From Hetaerina americana (taxonomy: Eukaryota > Arthropoda > Insecta > Odonata > Calopterygidae): 64,000 nucleotides of DNA. Under the pieces are notes generated by a model. That model was not told where the DNA came from, searched no databases, and saw only the letters and a list, made by a program, of their open reading frames with translations. Below are positions 12,936 to 25,639 of this stretch, in pieces; position 1 is the first letter of the stretch; the number at the start of each line of letters is the position of its first letter. The stretch covers positions 1,480,501 through 1,544,500 of the forward strand of contig JAKTNV010000017.1 of the NCBI GenBank assembly GCA_022747635.1, read 5' to 3'. The position numbers and the translations under genes were made by a program.

Positions 12936-13830
12936 AACAATGCCGACAAAACCACGAGAGAGGAGACGGAACGAGGGAATGGTAAAAGAGAGACGGGGGC
13001 GGGGGGAGGAGGGAAAAGAGGACCAAAAGGAGGAGGAGCCAAGAGCGAGAAGTGGAGGAAGCAGACACCCGGGCTCTTTAAGACATCGTCCAAACGGTAT
13101 CCAGCGAGCCGCCACTGGTAAAACTAACGCCCATGCTGGCGAGTGTTCTAGCGGTTGTGTGTGTTTGTGTGTGGGGTATGCGAGCGAGGGCTAGAGAGAG
13201 CTCAAGAGTGCCCACGACAGCATGAGATTGGATAACCAGAACCTCACGCATGACTGCCGTGAGGGCTCGTTACCTAATAAGGACGGAGGAAAAGGGTGGA
13301 TGGATGTTGGGGAGGGACGTGAGAGGGATGGAAGGAAAGGCTCATGTGCGAGAGAGGATGGGAAGAGGAGCTATGGGTGTTGGGGGGGGGGGGAACTTGT
13401 GAGGGAGAGAGGGAGGAAGGGGGAGGACGAAGGGCTGGCGAGACAATTACAGAGCAGTGCGAGTGATGCCGCACCCGAGTACATCCGCGGAAGGAGCGAA
13501 AGATCAAAGAAGACGCGAGCGCGTGTGAGTGAGCGTGCGTGCGCTTATTTTATTCCCTTTCCTTTTTTATCCCAATTTTTTTTCCGGGAGCCCTGCGATG
13601 AGGGCGCCGGGGCCTGGGGAAGGGAGGGCAGCATTTGCGTGGGAGTCGAGGGGGGGAGGGGAGGGGGTGAAGAATGTGACGCGTGTTATGCGGGCTGCAA
13701 GACAGCCGAGAGGGGAGTCTGGGAGTGAGTGAAGAGGAGGAGGATAGAGGGGAGGGTGGGGGTTAGGTGGAAGGAAAGACGGAAAGGGTGGAGGAGTGGC
13801 AATGCAAACTCTGGGATTGTAAATGGCGGC
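12936..13830. other. Long purine-rich (+ strand) tract
   Basis: About 900 bp of G/A-biased plus strand, interrupted by a GT-rich patch near 13150-13180 and a T-rich patch near 13545-13585. It includes a 12-nt G run near 13382-13393 and dense G-runs at about 13615-13665 that could form a G-quadruplex. The 168-codon plus-strand frame is Gly/Arg/Glu-rich and the minus-strand frames are Pro/Ser-rich. Both are compositional artefacts in my judgement. Confidence 0.7.
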
Positions 13831-16800
13831 GGACCCTTGAGAGGGAGCTCCACACTTCCCTGAGGATCCGGCGGTTCGCAAATCTAATGACACTCGTAGT
13901 TACTACAATCAAGGTCGTGCGGGCACAAGATTTGCGTCACCGCGTCGCAATGAAATAATTACTCGCGATACTCGTACCACCTCCGCGTCCTGCACTCCTC
14001 GCGGAAGTGTAACGGGCACTACCAGAACCATTTGGCACGCTAAAATTAACGGTAACTGGATAAATTAAATGTACTAGATTCGATTTCCTCGATTTGAGTC
14101 GTGGCAAGAGCTCCTTCACTAAGATAACGGCACGAAATCGCACAGGAGAGGTGGAAACCCTGTCAGCGTTCCCAAATTATCATTTAACCGAATAAACCGA
14201 ATATGACAAACTAATGAGCAGAAATTCTTCTAGGTCATGATGGATTGCATGGGCAGTATTTTAATGCAATCCCACGCCAATACCTAGGCTTCCTTTCCCA
14301 AAAATGGCAGGGTCTTTTCGTAGGTGAGTTCCCTTTTAAGTTATCGCCCGTCGGACGAGTATATGCGTGCCCCAAGATGGCATCCATCGCAAGAAAACTA
14401 ATAAATTTTCGGTTACTCTTCTGAATTTGCACAATCAATCCTGATTACTGTGCACAATAAAAAAATGGGAAGAGAAATGCTTTCGGAATAACTACATTAA
14501 TTTTGCGACGGAAAGTTAATTATTTATTTAGATTAAGGTATTTATGAAAAACAAAGTTTCCTCAACTAAACAAACATAGACATATGTACACGAGTATACG
14601 TGTATTCTGCTCTACCGATATAGCTTTCCAAAGACTTGGTATCTACTGCACTCGAAGGGCAGAACTGGTAGGAATATGCACTACTTTCATTCGTGTTTCA
14701 TGAAAAAAACACCGTACCTTAGAGGCAGACTTTGGGGCAAGAGCACGTTCAGCGAAGGGAGAAGGTTATGACTACGGGTCGCGCTCCGATGAGTTATAGC
14801 ACAAAACATTTCTCCAAAATCTATCTTAGAGAGGGAAATGGGTCTACGTATATGCAGCATTTGGGGACTGGGGACAGAGAAGTGATGCCAGGGGGTTAGA
14901 CGAGACGAGGAGCGGTCTGAGTGGCAGGGAGGAAAAGAGCGGGGTGTTGTAAGACGCCTTGGAAGGCGACAGGAGGTAGGAGACGGGGAAAGGTAAGTAT
15001 ATTTTTTTTCGAACCGCGTCACCCTGGCCTGTCCGACCGACAGCGCAGGGCGATAACGAGGGGCGGGTGGTCAGTGGCTCCCAAATCGGCGCGACGCGTA
15101 AGGAACAAAAGTCACGCGAGGGAGCGATAGGATCTGCTTCCACCGTATCTGAAGTCCTGCGGAGTTCAATAACGAGGGACGGGGTGAGTGGGGAACGATT
15201 TTTTGGCGGCAAAAACGATCCAAGGAGCCTAGATATGGCAGGCACGTTATGGAACCACTGCTACTCGTACGGTTTTTCCATCCTGGGAGATAATTGAGGG
15301 CTGGCTTTGAGGACTTTTGCTTGAATGTTCCACGGCCACGCGGAGAATAATGTGGATGAATTTGAAGCCTTTTGGGCGAAACGTTCGACCACATTTCCGG
15401 AGTATTTTCCATATATAATCGAACGAGAGCACAAACTACTCTTTGCGCCATTAAATATCACAAGGATCAAGACAAAAATATTGCTTTTCGACATCCCGTA
15501 ACACTACGGCCTACTAAAATGAGTACTTGCAAAGCCTCTCGTGGCCAATCGCGGAAAAAACTGAAAGAAAAAAGAGTGGCTGCATCACTCCTGGTATGAC
15601 ACACTGATATTAAAAATTTCACTTAGAAAATGAGCATGGATATTCGGCGTAAGTATAATTCTGGTACTACTGCCATCAAAGCATCCCATTTGGATAAAAG
15701 GGCAATGATTCCGATGAATGGAATAAATAAATACATAATAAAACTAATTGAATGCATACAAAATGGAAAGTTAATACTTCTTTATGTGAATTGGGTAGGA
15801 TAAATTCTAAATTTTAGGTAGGTCTTCAAGTTCCCCATCGCGCATCAGATAGGTCCCTTTAGCCATGGTGTAAGTAAAAGAGGTACGTGTTCCTATATAT
15901 TTTCGGATGTATTTTTACATGCATTCCGGTAGCTTTCAAAAACTTAAAGAATAGCTCACTAGCAGGCCTTCTACAAAACCGCAGACGGCCCCAAACACCT
16001 GCTAGTTTGCCTCGTGATTCCGCATGGCTCCATAGATTCGGCATCATTATCAATTATCTAACCAGTGTGACGCGAAATACATGAAATCCATTTCCAGGCT
16101 AGGAATGCGAAGACGGCCGAAAATTTTATTTGTCATCCAATAAGTTTCTTGCGAATTCGGAGGGTAAATTGTAGTGGATCATTGGATATAATTTACACTT
16201 CAACTGTTAGTTTCTTACTCAATTGAAAAAAGGCGGAGTTAACTACGTTATCTGGCATCGGAACAAACATTACAAACCCAGTAATGGTGAGACCCGCGAT
16301 ACGAAGCAAATCAATCACCCTGCTCACATGCTAAGAGACCAGGCTGCTATAATGTAATATCCGAGGAGGATATCTGATAAATATTTCATCTGATTCGACA
16401 CTTTTAACAGTTTTTCGTTAGGAAATCACAGGATTTATCCGAAATCTAATGATATCCCAATTTATGACACTTCTTGCCCCCATTAAAAACCCGGCGCCCT
16501 ATCAATGCTGTTTCCTCGCGATAATCGTCCCATGAATTATTGTTATCGCAAGAGCAAGAGTCTGCAGTAGAATTTCAATGAATTCATCAGCAAGAGCCAG
16601 AACCAATGTGTCTCGGTGAATGGTGAAGAATAGTGGAATGAAATAAGAGTCGTAAATCTGATCTCCACAATTCATCAGAAATGTCGTCATAATTCACATG
16701 GCCGGAGACAGGACTCACCGTCCCACGATCACATTCACTAGGGAGACGCCGTAAGATGACCAATCATAGCCGCAAAACCGGAGCACTTACCTAAAATAAA

Positions 16801-17117
16801 TAAAAAAATAAAATAAAAAAGTGGACCTCTAAATAGATCATAAAGATAAAAAAGAACGAAATCAGAGTTAATAAAATTCATATATCGAACGTGAATAAAA
16901 AATATACGCTGTTATCACGTGATTCTCACATTTTCTAGGATTGGAGATAAGATATTCAAGCAACTTGGAAGGGAATCGAGAGAGAAGTTGCGAAACACGA
17001 CAGTTCCAGATAGCGGGCAACAAACTTGAGTCTGATATGATTCGGCTCCCCGCGTATAGATGGCGGTCGAGTTGAGCCCGAGATATCAAAACTGCTTATT
17101 TGACCAACCCACGCTCG
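13831..17117. other. Intergenic or intronic DNA, no gene seen
   Basis: Mixed unique DNA. The interval 14700-15300 is richer in GC and has overlapping frames on both strands (126 to 133 codons) with no recognisable motifs. An A/T-only run of AAATAA units lies near 16796-16822. Nothing else stands out. Confidence 0.55.
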
Positions 17118-17335
17118 ATGCCAAAAATAGAGCTGAGTTTATTCCCCGAAAGCTTGTCAATCTAAAGATTTTCTTGGGTTTTGAAAGAGTATTTGACACA
17201 GTTCGATCTCAACTCTTAGCATAAAAATCATGCAAGATTATGGGGCGCCGGTAATTAATTTTGGCCACTTTTTTATGAACAGATAACTCTCTCTCATTTA
17301 CACGAATTGGAAGAAACCGAGATTTCTTTGTCCGT
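17118..17335 (+). pseudogene. Non-LTR retrotransposon reverse transcriptase fragment (family B)
   Basis: One plus-strand frame gives IFLGFERVFDTVRSQLL, which fits the reverse transcriptase motif A region of LINE ORF2 proteins (consensus F-x-D-F-E-K-A-F-D-S-V). In the next frame it continues as MQDYGAPVINFGHFF, which fits the following R-x-Y-G-x-P helix. A third frame then resembles the beta region before the VRQG motif. The catalytic Asp of motif A is replaced by Gly, and at least two frameshifts and a stop are present, so this is a dead relic. The style of the motif matches the RTE/SR2-like group better than family A at 41 kb. Assignment to reverse transcriptase is fairly sure; the clade is inference. 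Confidence 0.6.
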
Positions 17336-20169
17336 GAGAACAAAAATTACGAAAACCAAAGTTTTATGAGCATACATCGCAACAGAATAAGGATATTATG
17401 AGGGTGGCGTTTGAGGTTACTGAACTCAAATTTTCGAGGGTTTAGTACACAAATATTTCCTCGCGAGGTTGATGGATATCGGATAACATTTTTTTTCATA
17501 ACTCTCACAATCAGTTCAACCTCATTGGAACTTATGGGATAGAGGGCTCCCCGATAAAAGTTACCTTTTCAGGATGAGTTATGCAAGCGAGCTAGTTTTC
17601 CCATAAGATTTTCTAGTCGAATTCTTATAAAAATCACAACTAATAAAACTTACTATGCATATTAACGCAAAGAAGGTTTTAATAGAGCGTTAACTTTGCA
17701 TTGAAGAAAAAATATTTTATGAGCTATGCATATGCTGTCAGCTCATTAAACGAAGGACTTGTATTCAAGAAACTTACTGAACATCATGTCGATGAATTCA
17801 TGCTACCATAGAAGGAAAATTATCGATTACCTCGCTAGATAAGTAAATTTACGAGAAGAGTCAAAGTAGCAACTTTGGGAAAATACCTACCAATATTAAA
17901 TTCCCAAATATCGTAAGCATACCTTGATACGTTTGCAATTGTACTACAACGCAGAGCACATGAAGTTTCACGATAATCGCCACGATCTCCCGGCCGCCTC
18001 AAATATGCAATTCCCTATCAACCCGCTGAAGTACCAAAAGACTTACTGCGAGGGATGTAAGAGGTGGCGGACTGATAGTATGGCGTTCATCTAATTACCA
18101 ATGAGAGCAATTTATTGTAGATTAATTAACGGAAACATTGCGTGCCTTGGAGAAATTGGAACACTCGTCAGCTTGCTGTTACTCTATTGGGCCTCTAAAA
18201 GCCTATTCTTAATTGTCCACCATTCTGATATTTTATTTAACCCCAGGCCAATTGCAATCCATCCCGAATAAAGTAAAAGACATTGAAAATATTCCCTGCA
18301 ATGCATTGCCAGATCTCGTGCAAGATATCTCCCATAATATACGACAGGATATAATCGAAAAAACCCAAGTTAAAACAAGGTAAGTCACATGGAAAAATTT
18401 ACTACCTTATCATTCAATAACGTTTTCATGACAAGAATGTCACTCATTCCATCTACGAGATGAGCCATTATTCTCCTTTTTGGCAAATTAGATTAATAGA
18501 ATTAACGATAAGCAATATCCCATCCCAAGATAGGATTCTTTGAGATAGCTGGAAAAAGAATTAACGTAACAATCATGCACTTTAAGCTTAAGTCTTAATT
18601 GGCAATACTCCTCTGCAAAATAAAGGGCGTCACAATGAAATACCGGACTTCATGTTAAGAAATGGTTACGCTTTTATGGACTCAAAATCGTACGCATGGT
18701 GCACGCGAGCTCGGAATTAAATGATCGTCCCTTAAATACGGTCTCTGATCAAGGTAATTGTTCCCCACGAAGAATGAAATTAGCAACACGCCACTGATTT
18801 GAATTGCTTTCACTTTTCACGGCCAGATACGACAGCCGATTATTTGCATTGCTGCACTGAATTACTGCTACACGTCCGGGATCACTGCTTTTCTTTGATA
18901 AAATAAACTTACAGTGACTTAAAAAAATTATGCCAGATTAAGGATACATTTACGAGTACTTTAGAAACAAATTGTTTCATTTTTTTAATAAAAAATATTT
19001 AAAGAACAAACCAACCATTTTTCGGATACAGCATTACCTAGAATAATGTCTCAGTAATGAATGGGATCTGCGTACTAAGATATTGCAAAACAATATAAAC
19101 AAGCATTTAAAGGCATATGTTAAGAGAAATTTTGTCCCTCCGAAACCGATTTTTAACGCAATTTTTGTTATGGATATCGCAGAAAAATTGGAGGAGACTT
19201 CTACAAAGAATAGCAAATAGCGAGCAATAAAACTGGAACCTAATACAAAACCCCAACTTATTATTATTTCTAATTCTTATTTTTCAATTAATTCATCAAC
19301 CGATGCTTAATGCTTCAAAAATAAGCACGATTCCTCAACTTAAAGCATTATTTGTCGCCTAAAATATAATAAAATGAAAATGATTGAAAATTGAACGACA
19401 GCCCTCCTCGGTGTCCATCCAAAACCTACCCTAACCAGTACATAACCATTAATAACAACTCATCTAATCATTGACTGAGTTACTCATCCGTCTAAAACTT
19501 TTGACGAAATTTGCCAAAGTGAATAGCTTTAGTACTACTTGGAAAGGGTAAATAATACTTTATGGGAGCTGATTATTCATTTTGAAATGGGAGTGCGCCG
19601 ATTGATCAAAAATGAGAAAAACTCTGTTGAGATGTAATCCCAGAGGTTAATTAATAGACGACTATTACACCAAAACATTTTCACCTGCTATTCGATTATT
19701 TTAGGGGCACCTGATAAAAAGTTCTCGGGCAGTAAACATAGTAACTGCCTCTTCGTTGCCAGGTGGTTGAGTTTATTGTATAAAATAAATCAATATAATT
19801 TCTCCGCTCACGGCTCTCAGGGCAAATCATATGGAAAATTTCATTCCCATTACATTCAATCAGTTGGTAAACAAATTCAAAAGATGAGATTAGGAAAGGC
19901 CGAATTTCACATTTGATTGCCCCCGAGGAACACATTTGATATCCAGACGAAGCCTACAAATCCATAGGCAACCAGAAAGACTCTATTAAAAAAATAATGA
20001 CAGGATATAGGACACAAAGACCGCAAAAAACGTCCTCTCACAATGAACGCTCACTAAATGAGACCTGGATTTGAGATCGTAAGACCGTGGGGTTGGAAGA
20101 ATACGAAGGGATAAGTATCGGGATGAAAGTTAAAGACCTAGGCAGGAAGAAAGGGAGAAAGCGAAGTTA
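17336..20169. other. AT-rich DNA, no gene seen
   Basis: Nearly 3 kb of AT-rich unique sequence with only short frames (79 codons at most). Further remnants of the 17.1-kb retroelement may extend to about 17450 but cannot be shown by eye. Confidence 0.6.
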
Positions 20170-20650
20170 AAGTTGTTTAACAAACGCGTGTGGCCCGCAA
20201 AACTCGACTAAGCCCTCCCCTAACGACCGCTGAAGTTCCTCCGATGATGTGAACTTTTCCAACTCCTATTCCCGGAAAGGAGGCGTTGGTTTCGCCCACT
20301 CGCCGTGGGGGAGAAGCGGTTCTCCCCGTCGATCCGATCGCCGCCCTGCCGCACTGAAATAAATCCCCGGCATGGTCTCCCTCCCTTCTCTCCTCGCCCT
20401 CCCACCCACTAAGCCCGAACCCGAAAACCCACCAACGAGTTGGTCAACCTATCGCCTTTTCCCTCGCCAACGAAACGAGATTGCATCTACAAGTTTTCGA
20501 CTGTCTCCTATCGAAGGCTGGACAGTTTTCCGAGCGAAATGATTAAAGGCCATGGATCATTTCCGCACGGTTGAAGCCTCCCCCCACCCTTTTACCCCCC
20601 TCCTTCCTTTCTCCCCCATCCCACCCAGAGGAAATGACTACAGCATCGTT
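20170..20650. other. GC-rich block with C-rich patch
   Basis: A CpG-containing GC-rich stretch, ending in a C/T-rich patch near 20575-20635. No coding signal is recognised. Confidence 0.45.
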
Positions 20651-21002
20651 AATGGTAAAGCAGTGTCGAAGGGAGAGGACGTAATTGCATGCAAAATGCT
20701 CAGTCGCCTGAGCTCTTTGATTTCGATTGATTAGAAGTTGGCAAAGGATACTGGTGTGATATTACCCAGGCCATTCGCTTAAAAAATCAATCATTATGAT
20801 GGGACCGACCTAATTTGTTACACGCTCGTCGCTCGCTCGGAGAAATAAATTTCTGCATCCTCCTGAACCACTAAAAAAAAGTTACGAGGTTGCACCGATG
20901 GAACTGTCCGAAACTAGTAGAGAAAAATTTGCATCGAGCTGAGCCAATGTGAAAAAAATTTCGACCATATAAGCTACCTGCATTATATTTTCAAAATATA
21001 CG
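20651..21002. other. No gene seen
   Basis: Mixed AT-rich unique DNA without visible structure. Confidence 0.5.
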
Positions 21003-21068
21003 CATCTACATGATCATGGCACCCTGCAAGCCACCGCTGTGGTGTGCGGCGGAGGATGATTCACCACC
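21003..21068 (-). mobile_element. Divergent LINE 3' end (family A type), inverted
   Basis: Read on the minus strand the segment runs GGTGGTG, a CCGCCGCAC...GCGGTGGCTTGC core, then a short spacer and ATGTAGATG. This is the same order as the 3' terminus of the family A element at 40.88 kb (GGTGGTG, CCCGCCACACG...GCGGCGGCTTGC, spacer, GTAGATG). The outer stem pairing is weaker than in the plus-strand copies, and the sequence differs at many positions, so this is an older or different subfamily. No ORF2 sequence is attached, as expected for extreme 5' truncation. Confidence 0.6.
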
Positions 21069-22944
21069 AAGCATGAAAAAAATTAAGTGTTTCTTTACTG
21101 TTAGTTGCAATAAATATATAATTAAAGAATGTAGATCACGATTACTTCAAGTACATGTCCTATTGCATTTCTAAGTGGAATACTTCTTTATTCACTACAA
21201 TACAGTAAATAAACTATAACCACTTAAGCATCCTAATGCATAGATGGGGTCATGCATAGATGTTTATGAAACAGCAGTCGCTCTAAACCCAGATTAAGAT
21301 ACCTTTTATTTCAGTCATCAATATTATGAATCGATCATCATAGCCATTCGCAAAATCACCAAGACGTTACATTGCATTCATAAATATGCTGCCTTCTCGC
21401 AAATACTGTGCATCAGTCTCCTATAACTCATCTTGTGGTGAATAATTTTTTATCTTTCACCCATTTTTCAATGGCTCACTGCCACTTCTACTTGAAAACC
21501 GCCGATCTGACTGAATGATCGAGCACTCGTAGGCGATTTTCCATGCTGGCGATCATCGCGTCTTTCCTAACGAGTCTAGAAAGCTCAAACGATTTTTCTA
21601 TTACCCTCCTGTGCTGTCGCCCACATCACTCGCCAGGCTTCCTCCCCTCACTCCCATCACCCAGCCATTCTCCCCTTCCCACACAGCGTGGAAACAACGC
21701 AAATACTCCATTCCGCAAAATGAGGCCAATCAAAGCAATTAGGGCGCTCCATTTGTCTCTCCCTCCCACCTCATCCTCCTCACGCCGCGTAACAAGGACC
21801 CCACTCACTCACTCCTACACCACTCCACCATAACACGGAGACTCGACGATCCTCCCCCAGCCACCCCAGAGTTGGAATGGCGATACGGCACTGCCACACG
21901 CACTCATCCCCGCAACAATTCTCAGAAGGCTACCTTCCTCGTGAAGGCAGTCGAGGAACTCTCGTGTTAAAGGTGGCTTCAATTACGAAAAACCCGACGC
22001 CACACTGCAGATTCGTGGATCACCCTCGGCACCCTCCTCTCAAACTATGGTGAACCACTAAATAAAGTTAACTAAGCGATACATGGCGTCACCAGGAAAT
22101 CTTAATCCATAGTTCTATCAATATTTTTTCCATCGCAAATAATGGACACACATCGTCGGAAAGGCAAACCAAATCTTTTCATTCAATTAAATGCAAACTG
22201 TGGTGTAATCCGACCTTTTCAAAGGAGCTTTCATGAAGAATTTGTCACCGGGAAAGAACTTTTTTTTAGTAATATGACAATTCGCAGGACAGTCATATTT
22301 ATCGCGATAGTAATATTATAGAAAAATAAGGAATCTTGTGAATAAACATGAACTCAGATACAATATAAATATACGATAAAATACTTAAACTCAATTACCT
22401 GCAAAAAACGAAATGAATACCAATAAAATTTGAAAAATACAAAAAAAAATTTTTTAACTAGATACATACATGAATACTATATAACAACTATCCGATGATA
22501 ACACTACTGAAAACTTATCGATACATGTAAAACGTGGACTGGCATAAAATACATATTATTCTATCGATGGGAAGAGACATTTAAATATATAAATAAGTTT
22601 TCTTTGCACAAATGACTAGAAACACGATTTAACATCCTCATTAAAAAGTTCTTCAATGAATTTACCTTGAAGGATTATGCCTACATTCAACGGAATACAA
22701 TTCCAAAAGAAACAAAACAGAATAGAAATAACGTTGAGGAATCATGTTCAAATAGCTTCAATTCTTTGAATGGCCAAGACAAAAAACCATACACTAAGGG
22801 CGGTTTACCCCCAAAATAAGGAACCCCATGAACAAAGGGCAAATGCAGATTAACGCCCCAATGCGCAAACCCGGAATGCTAGAGGACTGCATGTTATTAA
22901 ATGACTAAAAAAATTGAGACCGTCAATTAATTTAGTTTTCATAA
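21069..22944. other. Intergenic or intronic DNA, no gene seen
   Basis: AT-rich DNA, with a C/T-rich patch at about 21600-21860 that yields a Pro/Ser/Thr-rich 96-codon frame, which I regard as compositional. The interval 22280-22640 is very AT-rich. Confidence 0.55.
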
Positions 22945-23440
22945 TCACAGAGGGAAGACTGAAGGAGGACGAGGAGGGAAAGAGGAGTGACTTAGGGAGG
23001 GAGGAAAAACGCGAAATGGAGAGAGAGAGTTGAAAGTAGTCAAAGGAAGAGAAAAATCGAGGGGTTGGTTGGAGAAGGAGGGGGAGGGGCGAATCAGGGC
23101 ACAAAGGCAACCGCCCTTTTTGATGTGAATGGGAAGAGGGAAAAGCAGGGGGCGGGGGTTTTGGGTGTGAGGAGAGCCGGGGGTGCGAAAGACGAAGTGG
23201 GGAAGGATGAGGAGGAGAAAGCAATGGAGGGGGGGCAAAGGGAGATATAGGCGAGGCTGGAGGCGGCGGATGGAGTCTATAAGGGAACGAAGAGTTATGG
23301 ATATTGTCGAGTGTAATGATGTCTACGACACGGGAATTTTTCTCCTCGTCTCCATGGAGGAGGAATGGAGTGGAAGGTTTGCGAAGGATGGAACGGTGAG
23401 GGAAGTAGACGCTTGCGGAGTGAAAGGGTTTTCAGAAAAA
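22945..23440. other. Purine-rich (+ strand) tract
   Basis: About 500 bp of GAGGAGG- and GGGAAG-type sequence on the plus strand. The 124-codon minus-strand frame is Pro/Ser/Leu-rich and is most simply explained by composition. Confidence 0.65.
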
Positions 23441-24129
23441 AATTGACATGGCCAATGCGGCTTCACAATTATAAACTACTCTTGTCGCATCGTATTTAAG
23501 TCATACGAAATCTTCTTCCGGCCGGTCACACGTGCGTTCCATTGCCCGTAAAGACATGCGACAAAGAACAAAATGAATCACTGTTTCACACCAAAGGAAT
23601 AAACGTGACAGAAGTCAAACTAGTCACATGGTAGTGGCAAATGATTGCTCCCAGTAAATTGAAAACAGGAAATGAAGCTGAAGAAAACTCCTCAGCTAAG
23701 ACGATAAAAGCAGTAAGAAACTGAGAAGCAAGCGTTCACGCATTGCCTTTATAGCCTTTGCAAGACGCCTCAAAATAGCCCCACTAACTAAATTTCATTG
23801 GGAGAACACGTACATTTTTTGAATTAAATTTAAATAATACAGCAAATTATACTACATATATGTAATACGGAACGGCATGAATAACATATACATACAAGTT
23901 CTTCATGCCGTTCCGCATCGGCATAGGTACAGAAAATTTATTCAGGTTAAGGCAAAATACTTACGTTTTTCAACAATTTATTCCATACTACCCTACCCTT
24001 TTACATTGGCACGTACATAATAATAGTTATTGGTATCCTACAATTTAAGATAAGATTTGGTTGGATACAGACTGAATTACGATACAGCGTAACATTTCCT
24101 TGCTCTCTTAAAAAAACAAAACCTGAAAT
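23441..24129. other. No gene seen; contains a hairpin
   Basis: AT-rich unique DNA holding the inverted repeat at 23868-23915, described separately. Confidence 0.5.
23868..23915. repeat. Perfect 14-bp inverted repeat (hairpin)
   Basis: CGGAACGGCATGAA (23868-23881) pairs exactly with TTCATGCCGTTCCG (23902-23915), with a 20-nt loop. The stem extends outward by three more base positions with one mismatch, and inward by AAC/GTT after one mismatch. Embedded in plain AT-rich DNA, the GC-rich stem is conspicuous. It could be a MITE relic, a foldback duplication or a small-RNA precursor. Confidence 0.85.
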
Positions 24130-24535
24130 CTGACACTACATCACACCCTTCTTCAAAATCATATACTTCCATGCTCTCTGCATTTCGTTCAACATGACGA
24201 TCCTATCCCTATCTCGCTTGACTAACGTTTTCCCCTCAATCAATTGCCTCAACATCTCAATACCAATCTAAACGCTCTGCATTCACCTTTCCTGCCTCTA
24301 TTTTAATTTCTTCCAACAGTCCTCTCACATCCTCTACCATGCCTAGCACTTTCTTGTTTGTTTTTCTTTATGCTCATTTCACCTTTCTACCACGCTCCAT
24401 ATTATAGTTTTGACAAGGAGATTCTTAACCTCCTCCTTTAACGTCCTAGTTAATGATTCCCTACTTCTTGTGATAGTTTCTTGGGCTAACGCAATTCGTC
24501 TTCTTATTTACCTACTATCCCGACCATTTTGAGGC
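24130..24535 (-). pseudogene. LINE ORF2 C-terminal remnant (family B)
   Basis: On the minus strand a frame reads NGRDSR, a stop, then IRRRIALAQETITRS, RTLKEEVKNLLVKT and IIWSVVER. This fits the conserved post-reverse-transcriptase region of many arthropod LINE ORF2 proteins (pattern: D-G-R...E-I-x-R-R-I-A-x-A-K...K...V-K-T-x-x-W-S-V-x-L-Y-G-S-E). About 200 bp further on, IEGKTLVKRDRDR, IVMLNEMQRAW and YMILKKG fit the terminal E-G-K-x-x-G-K-R-x-R-G-R-P-R segment. The intervening frame is broken by stops. It is a decayed 5'-truncated copy whose 3' end points to lower coordinates. The apparent C/T richness of the plus strand here is explained by this purine-rich coding strand. Confidence 0.7.
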
Positions 24536-25639
24536 CAAACACTTCCCTGATTGGTAATCTTTCCTCCTGCTCTTCTTTTTAACCTTTTATTTTAATATAC
24601 GAAATAAAAAATAACATTCCGTATCGCACAATTGCATACCAATACTCTCCTCTAACAGCATAATCTTTGTTCTAGTTACACAGATTTCGTTTTTTTCATA
24701 ATGATACACTGCAAAATAACATTTTGTAAAAATAATATAGCGGAAAAACTTCAATGAATAAGTATTTGTTTTCATACGTTAAATTTTTCCAAATACAAAT
24801 ATCATGATGCACCCGACTGATTAATGGCAATATTAATGAAAATTAGTGGACCTCCCATTCAAAAGGCTACTTCGAAACATGAAAAACGTGTCTTGTGAAT
24901 TATTTTGGCACAATGCTGATTTTCGTTAATAATTTCACAATTTCGTACTGAGCGATAACCGCAGCGAAAAATATTCATTTATTCAGGACAAAATACAAGG
25001 GGAATTATCTCCAGCGATACGTAAGGAATGTACGAGCTAAGGTACAAATATGACGAAAATATACTTGGCTGGAAACCAAAATTTGTGGAAAAATCTCTCT
25101 CCCACGACTGAACAGAGATCATTGGACATTTCCCCGCCCACTTTCTTGCAATCTTCAGGTGTGCAGCCACACTAAGAAAATGTTACCATCCAGATTTTGT
25201 CTTCGCATCGCATCGCCACCGTCATTGCCGTGCCCAACGACTCAAAGGGAGATGCAAAGGCACCTGGAAAGGTCGGTACAACCGACTCCGGCCAGGGGCA
25301 ATTAGGATTCCCAATTAACTCGGTCCAAAAAGAGAGAGAAAGACAGATCGACAGAGGGACGGTCACTACATAAATTTGGTCGGGCGAAAAAAGGAACTTC
25401 CACGGGGCATAAGGAAGTAGAAGGAGCTTATGAATTATTCGCCGACAGAAGCCAAAGAGTACGGCGGATGGAAGGAAAATTGGGCCGGTCCGAAAGGCTG
25501 CAATAATAATTAGTCCCGCGGCGGAGGAGCGGCATGGGAAAGGTGAATGAGGAAGAAGATGATGATGATGATGATGATGATAGCCCTTTTTTTCGCTTAA
25601 AAAAATAAAAAAAGAGTTTCGCGGAAAATAAAGGTCGGC
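24536..25639. other. No gene seen; contains (GAT)n microsatellite
   Basis: AT-rich DNA grading into a GC-balanced segment from about 25150. A 192-codon minus-strand frame (25172-25750) crosses the GAT repeat and has no recognisable domain. Confidence 0.5.
25554..25581. repeat. (GAT)n trinucleotide microsatellite
   Basis: Eight or so uninterrupted GAT units. In the minus-strand reading frame they encode a run of His, which makes a spurious His-tract peptide. Confidence 0.9.
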
